Source: Tannerellaceae bacterium (GTDB lineage Bacteria; Bacteroidota; Bacteroidia; Bacteroidales; Tannerellaceae). From it: a DNA stretch of 5,766 nt. Each line of letters starts with the position of its first letter. Positions within the stretch are counted from its first letter, which is position 1. The notes under the pieces were generated by a model. It saw only the letters and a list, made by a program, of their open reading frames with translations, ran no database searches and had not been told where the DNA came from. Where the stretch lies: contig JAISRY010000054.1 in NCBI GenBank assembly GCA_031273385.1, positions 1 through 5,766 on the forward strand, given 5' to 3'. Of this stretch, positions 4,086 to 5,766 are shown piece after piece. A program made the translations under genes and the position numbers.

Positions 4086-5766
4086 CCGGTTGACAATTGA
4101 AGAAATCGCCGGTTTGTTAGCACAATCAACCGGAAAAGAAAAAGAAATCATAGAACAATTTCTAAAAGAGTTTGTTTTTGTCGTCAGAGATTATATATTT
4201 GCCGACAGAATTGTGATGATTAAGGGAATAGGCGTTTTTAAGATCATCCAGGTAGACAAACGTGAAAGCATTGACGTCAACACGCAGGAACGTATCGTTA
4301 TACCGGCGCACTATAAACTCTCCTATTTACCCGAAAAAGAGATCAGGGAGCAGGTGAATAAACCTTTTTCTTTCTTTGAAACAATAGAGGTAGGGGAAGA
4401 TGCAGGGGACGGTCCCATTGTGCCTGTTGATGATGATGCCTCCGAAAAGGAAGATGATACGGAAGAGGGGATAGAACCTGGAGAAGAAACAACAATTGTA
4501 GAAGAGGAAATTGTAGAAGAGGAAATTGTTGGACAAGAAATTGTTGAACAAGAAATAATAGAAGAAAAAGTAGAAGAAACAAACGAAACAGAAGAAATAG
4601 AAGAACAAGAAGAAATAAAAGAGACAATAGAAGAAATAAATATAAATAATAAAGAAAGGAAGGCTAATATGAATGAAAATCAAATGTACCCTGATGATAC
4701 TTCTTCGACAAGAGAAGTCAGAAATGAAATAGACGGCATGAAGCGTCTGTTAATTGTGTTATTAGCGTGTGTTATTGCGCTGATAGTAGCCGTAGTGATC
4801 GGACTCTTTGTCTTTTTTATAGATAAAGGTGAACCCACTCCTACTCAAACTACGGAAGTCGTTGCTCCGCCGGTAACTACCGAGCCGCCTGCGGAACCTA
4901 ATTCATTTGATTTACCGTCTGATGGAGGGGATCTGTTAAGCGGGGATGAGTCTGAAGAAGATGTCCCGGATTTGTTGGATTCGGATTCGGATATACCGGA
5001 TATCCTGGCCACCGTAAAAGTGCGCAAAGGCGACAGGCTGAATTTGCTGGCGCTTGACTATTACGGGCATAAGGATTTTTGGGTCTATATTTACCAGTAT
5101 AACAAGAGCTTGCTTGATGATCCGGATAATCTACCGGTAGGTGTGAAATTGCAAATACCCTCTTCCCGGTTATATGATATCAATGCGAATAGCTCCGCTT
5201 CCCTGAAAAAGGCGAGGGCTCTCCAGTCGCAAATACTGTCGAAGTATCGTCGCCGCACATCCTATTCTCCCGCGCAGCACAATCCGGGTTGTCTTCCGCC
5301 ATGCGCCCCCGGTATCCTGGCTACCGTAAAGGTGCAAAGGGGCGACGGATTGTATTCCCTGGCGCGTGAGTATTATGGGAATAAAGACTTTTGGGTCTAT
5401 ATATACCAGTACAATAAGCACCTGCTTGAAGATCCGAATACCCTCCCGACCGGCATCAATTTGCAAATACCATGCATCGGGGCTTATAAAGAAAATTATG
5501 CTGCATATCCGCAGCATTATTATTGTATACCGGATATACTGACCACCGTAAAAGTGCGTACCGGTGATCGACTGAATACCTTGGCACGCGATTATTACGG
5601 GAATAAGGATTTCTGGGTCTATATTTACCAGCATAATAAAAACATACTGGATCATCCTGACCGTATTCCGGTCGGCGTAAAGCTGCAGATACCCTCCGCC
5701 AAATTATATGACATCCATGCAGGCAGCCCTGCATCTATAAAAAAGGCGCGGGCTCTCCAGGCGCAA
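4078..5766 (+). CDS. Membrane-anchored HU-domain protein with LysM repeats (3' end off window)
   Basis: One frame is open from ATG 4078 to the window end (563 codons, no stop). Residues 1-100 form an HU-like domain: helices 5-40, then IKGIGVFKIIQVDKRE, then VNTQERIVIP, and ending NKPFSFFETIEV, a pattern familiar from Bacteroidetes HU-like proteins. The arm has Asn68-Thr69 where DNA-bending HU proteins have Asn-Pro. Residues 105-187 are strongly acidic and include a VEEEI-type pentad repeat. Lys222-Arg223 precede a 25-residue hydrophobic helix (224-248). A Pro/Thr then Asp/Ser/Glu linker (251-305) follows. Three LysM-type repeats start at 311, 415 and 489, each with V+V..GD.L..LA..YYG.KDFWVYIYQ.NK and ending LQIP. 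LysM binds N-acetylglucosamine-containing glycan such as peptidoglycan. The positive-inside rule puts HU in the cytoplasm and LysM in the periplasm, suggesting a DNA-to-cell-wall tether. AGGA at 4070-4073 serves the start. The domain calls rest on motifs; function is inferred. Confidence 0.85.
   Translation, partial: MDNRLTIEEIAGLLAQSTGKEKEIIEQFLKEFVFVVRDYIFADRIVMIKGIGVFKIIQVDKRESIDVNTQERIVIPAHYKLSYLPEKEIREQVNKPFSFFETIEVGEDAGDGPIVPVDDDASEKEDDTEEGIEPGEETTIVEEEIVEEEIVGQEIVEQEIIEEKVEETNETEEIEEQEEIKETIEEININNKERKANMNENQMYPDDTSSTREVRNEIDGMKRLLIVLLACVIALIVAVVIGLFVFFIDKGEPTPTQTTEVVAPPVTTEPPAEPNSFDLPSDGGDLLSGDESEEDVPDLLDSDSDIPDILATVKVRKGDRLNLLALDYYGHKDFWVYIYQYNKSLLDDPDNLPVGVKLQIPSSRLYDINANSSASLKKARALQSQILSKYRRRTSYSPAQHNPGCLPPCAPGILATVKVQRGDGLYSLAREYYGNKDFWVYIYQYNKHLLEDPNTLPTGINLQIPCIGAYKENYAAYPQHYYCIPDILTTVKVRTGDRLNTLARDYYGNKDFWVYIYQHNKNILDHPDRIPVGVKLQIPSAKLYDIHAGSPASIKKARALQAQ
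4498..4572 (+). repeat. Acidic pentad repeat (15-bp units) inside the HU-LysM gene
   Basis: Five in-frame 15-bp units encode VEEEI, VEEEI, VGQEI, VEQEI and IEEKV (residues 141-165). The first units are nearly identical at DNA level (GAAGAGGAAATTGT core) and the later ones diverge. The repeat sits in a longer A-rich, almost purine-only coding-strand tract (about 4440-4665). Regular i/i+5 hydrophobics among glutamates may give an extended or helical negatively charged spacer between the HU domain and the membrane. Such tracts are prone to copy-number change. Confidence 0.75.
4654..4671 (+). promoter_or_regulatory. Possible internal ribosome-binding site and start (Met198)
   Basis: GAAAGGA at 4654-4660 is complementary to the 16S anti-Shine-Dalgarno sequence and lies 8 bp before an in-frame ATG at 4669-4671. 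Starting there would yield a product with only a short cytoplasmic tail, the transmembrane helix and the LysM repeats, without the HU domain and acidic linker. Against this, the surrounding tract is purine-rich, so such a match can occur by chance, and Bacteroidetes rely little on Shine-Dalgarno pairing. Confidence 0.3.
4747..4821 (+). other. Single transmembrane helix (signal anchor) of the HU-LysM protein
   Basis: Codons 224-248 encode an uninterrupted hydrophobic stretch beginning LLIVLLACVIALIVAVV and ending in FVFFI. It is preceded by Met-Lys-Arg and followed by Asp-Lys-Gly-Glu-Pro. About 220 residues of soluble N-terminal sequence come before it, so it is a type II signal anchor rather than a cleaved signal peptide. 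Predicted topology is N-terminus inside, C-terminus in the periplasm. Confidence 0.85.
4993..5232 (+). repeat. Higher-order LysM repeat, copy 1
   Basis: Codons 306-385 encode a LysM-type module (core 311-361, bases 5008-5160) followed by a basic helical tail with the signature LYDI and KKARALQ. By eye, about 62 of 80 residues match the second copy starting 534 bp downstream. Between the two copies lies a middle LysM module (core 415-465, bases 5320-5472) that lacks the KKARALQ tail and is flanked by cysteines 405, 409, 466 and 483. Confidence 0.8.
5527..5766 (+). repeat. Higher-order LysM repeat, copy 2 (reaches window edge)
   Basis: Codons 484-563 repeat the IPDIL start, LysM core (489-539, bases 5542-5694) and LYDI/KKARALQ tail of copy 1 at the same internal spacing, with no insertion or deletion over 80 codons. 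The window stops exactly within the tail. If the pattern continues, a fourth LysM module similar to the middle one should follow just beyond the edge. Confidence 0.8.

Noticed and set aside
4327..4683. Minus-strand frame of 118 codons rich in Phe/Tyr that resembles a membrane protein
   Set aside because: It is the antisense image of the Glu-rich linker (GAA read as TTC); codons on the + strand continue an HU domain into a transmembrane helix in one frame, which explains the sequence better.

Overview
The window looks like a chromosomal segment from a Bacteroidales bacterium, probably near Parabacteroides/Tannerella; the genus is not resolved. The reasons are a carboxynorspermidine decarboxylase of the alternative spermidine route, a short FtsY without the long acidic A domain of E. 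coli, an HU-like domain of the type common in Bacteroidetes (GIGVFK ... RES-DVNT-ER ... NKPF-FFET), and a TAnnTTTG-type promoter box before the first complete gene. All complete genes lie on the + strand. No RNA genes, CRISPR array or complete mobile element are visible.

Layout: (1) 1-117 is the 3' tail of an unidentified reading frame entering from the left edge; 118-220 is a G/T-rich intergenic stretch with a Bacteroidetes-type promoter. (2) 221-1360 is nspC (polyamine synthesis). (3) After 60 bp comes ftsY (1421-2389), which overlaps rimO (2386-3693) by an ATGA junction, so the two are probably translationally coupled. (4) After a 101-bp AT-rich gap comes a small HU/IHF-type DNA-binding protein (3795-4085). 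(5) It overlaps by 8 bp a long frame that starts at 4078 and runs off the right edge without a stop (563 codons visible).

The last gene is the most interesting item. It encodes, in order, a second HU-like domain, a very acidic low-complexity linker with a five-residue repeat, one transmembrane helix with Lys-Arg on its N-terminal side, a Pro/Thr/Asp/Ser-rich linker, and at least three LysM-type repeats. The predicted topology puts the DNA-binding domain in the cytoplasm and the LysM repeats in the periplasm. A single polypeptide could therefore link the nucleoid, through the inner membrane, to peptidoglycan. The upstream soluble HU is a natural candidate partner. The LysM region carries a 534-bp higher-order duplication, and a Shine-Dalgarno-like sequence precedes an internal ATG just upstream of the membrane helix.

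How the genes work together: ftsY (membrane targeting of ribosomes) and rimO (ribosomal protein S12 modification) form a translation-related pair. The HU/HU-TM-LysM pair looks like a separate nucleoid-to-envelope module downstream, and it has lower GC by eye. nspC is probably metabolically unrelated.
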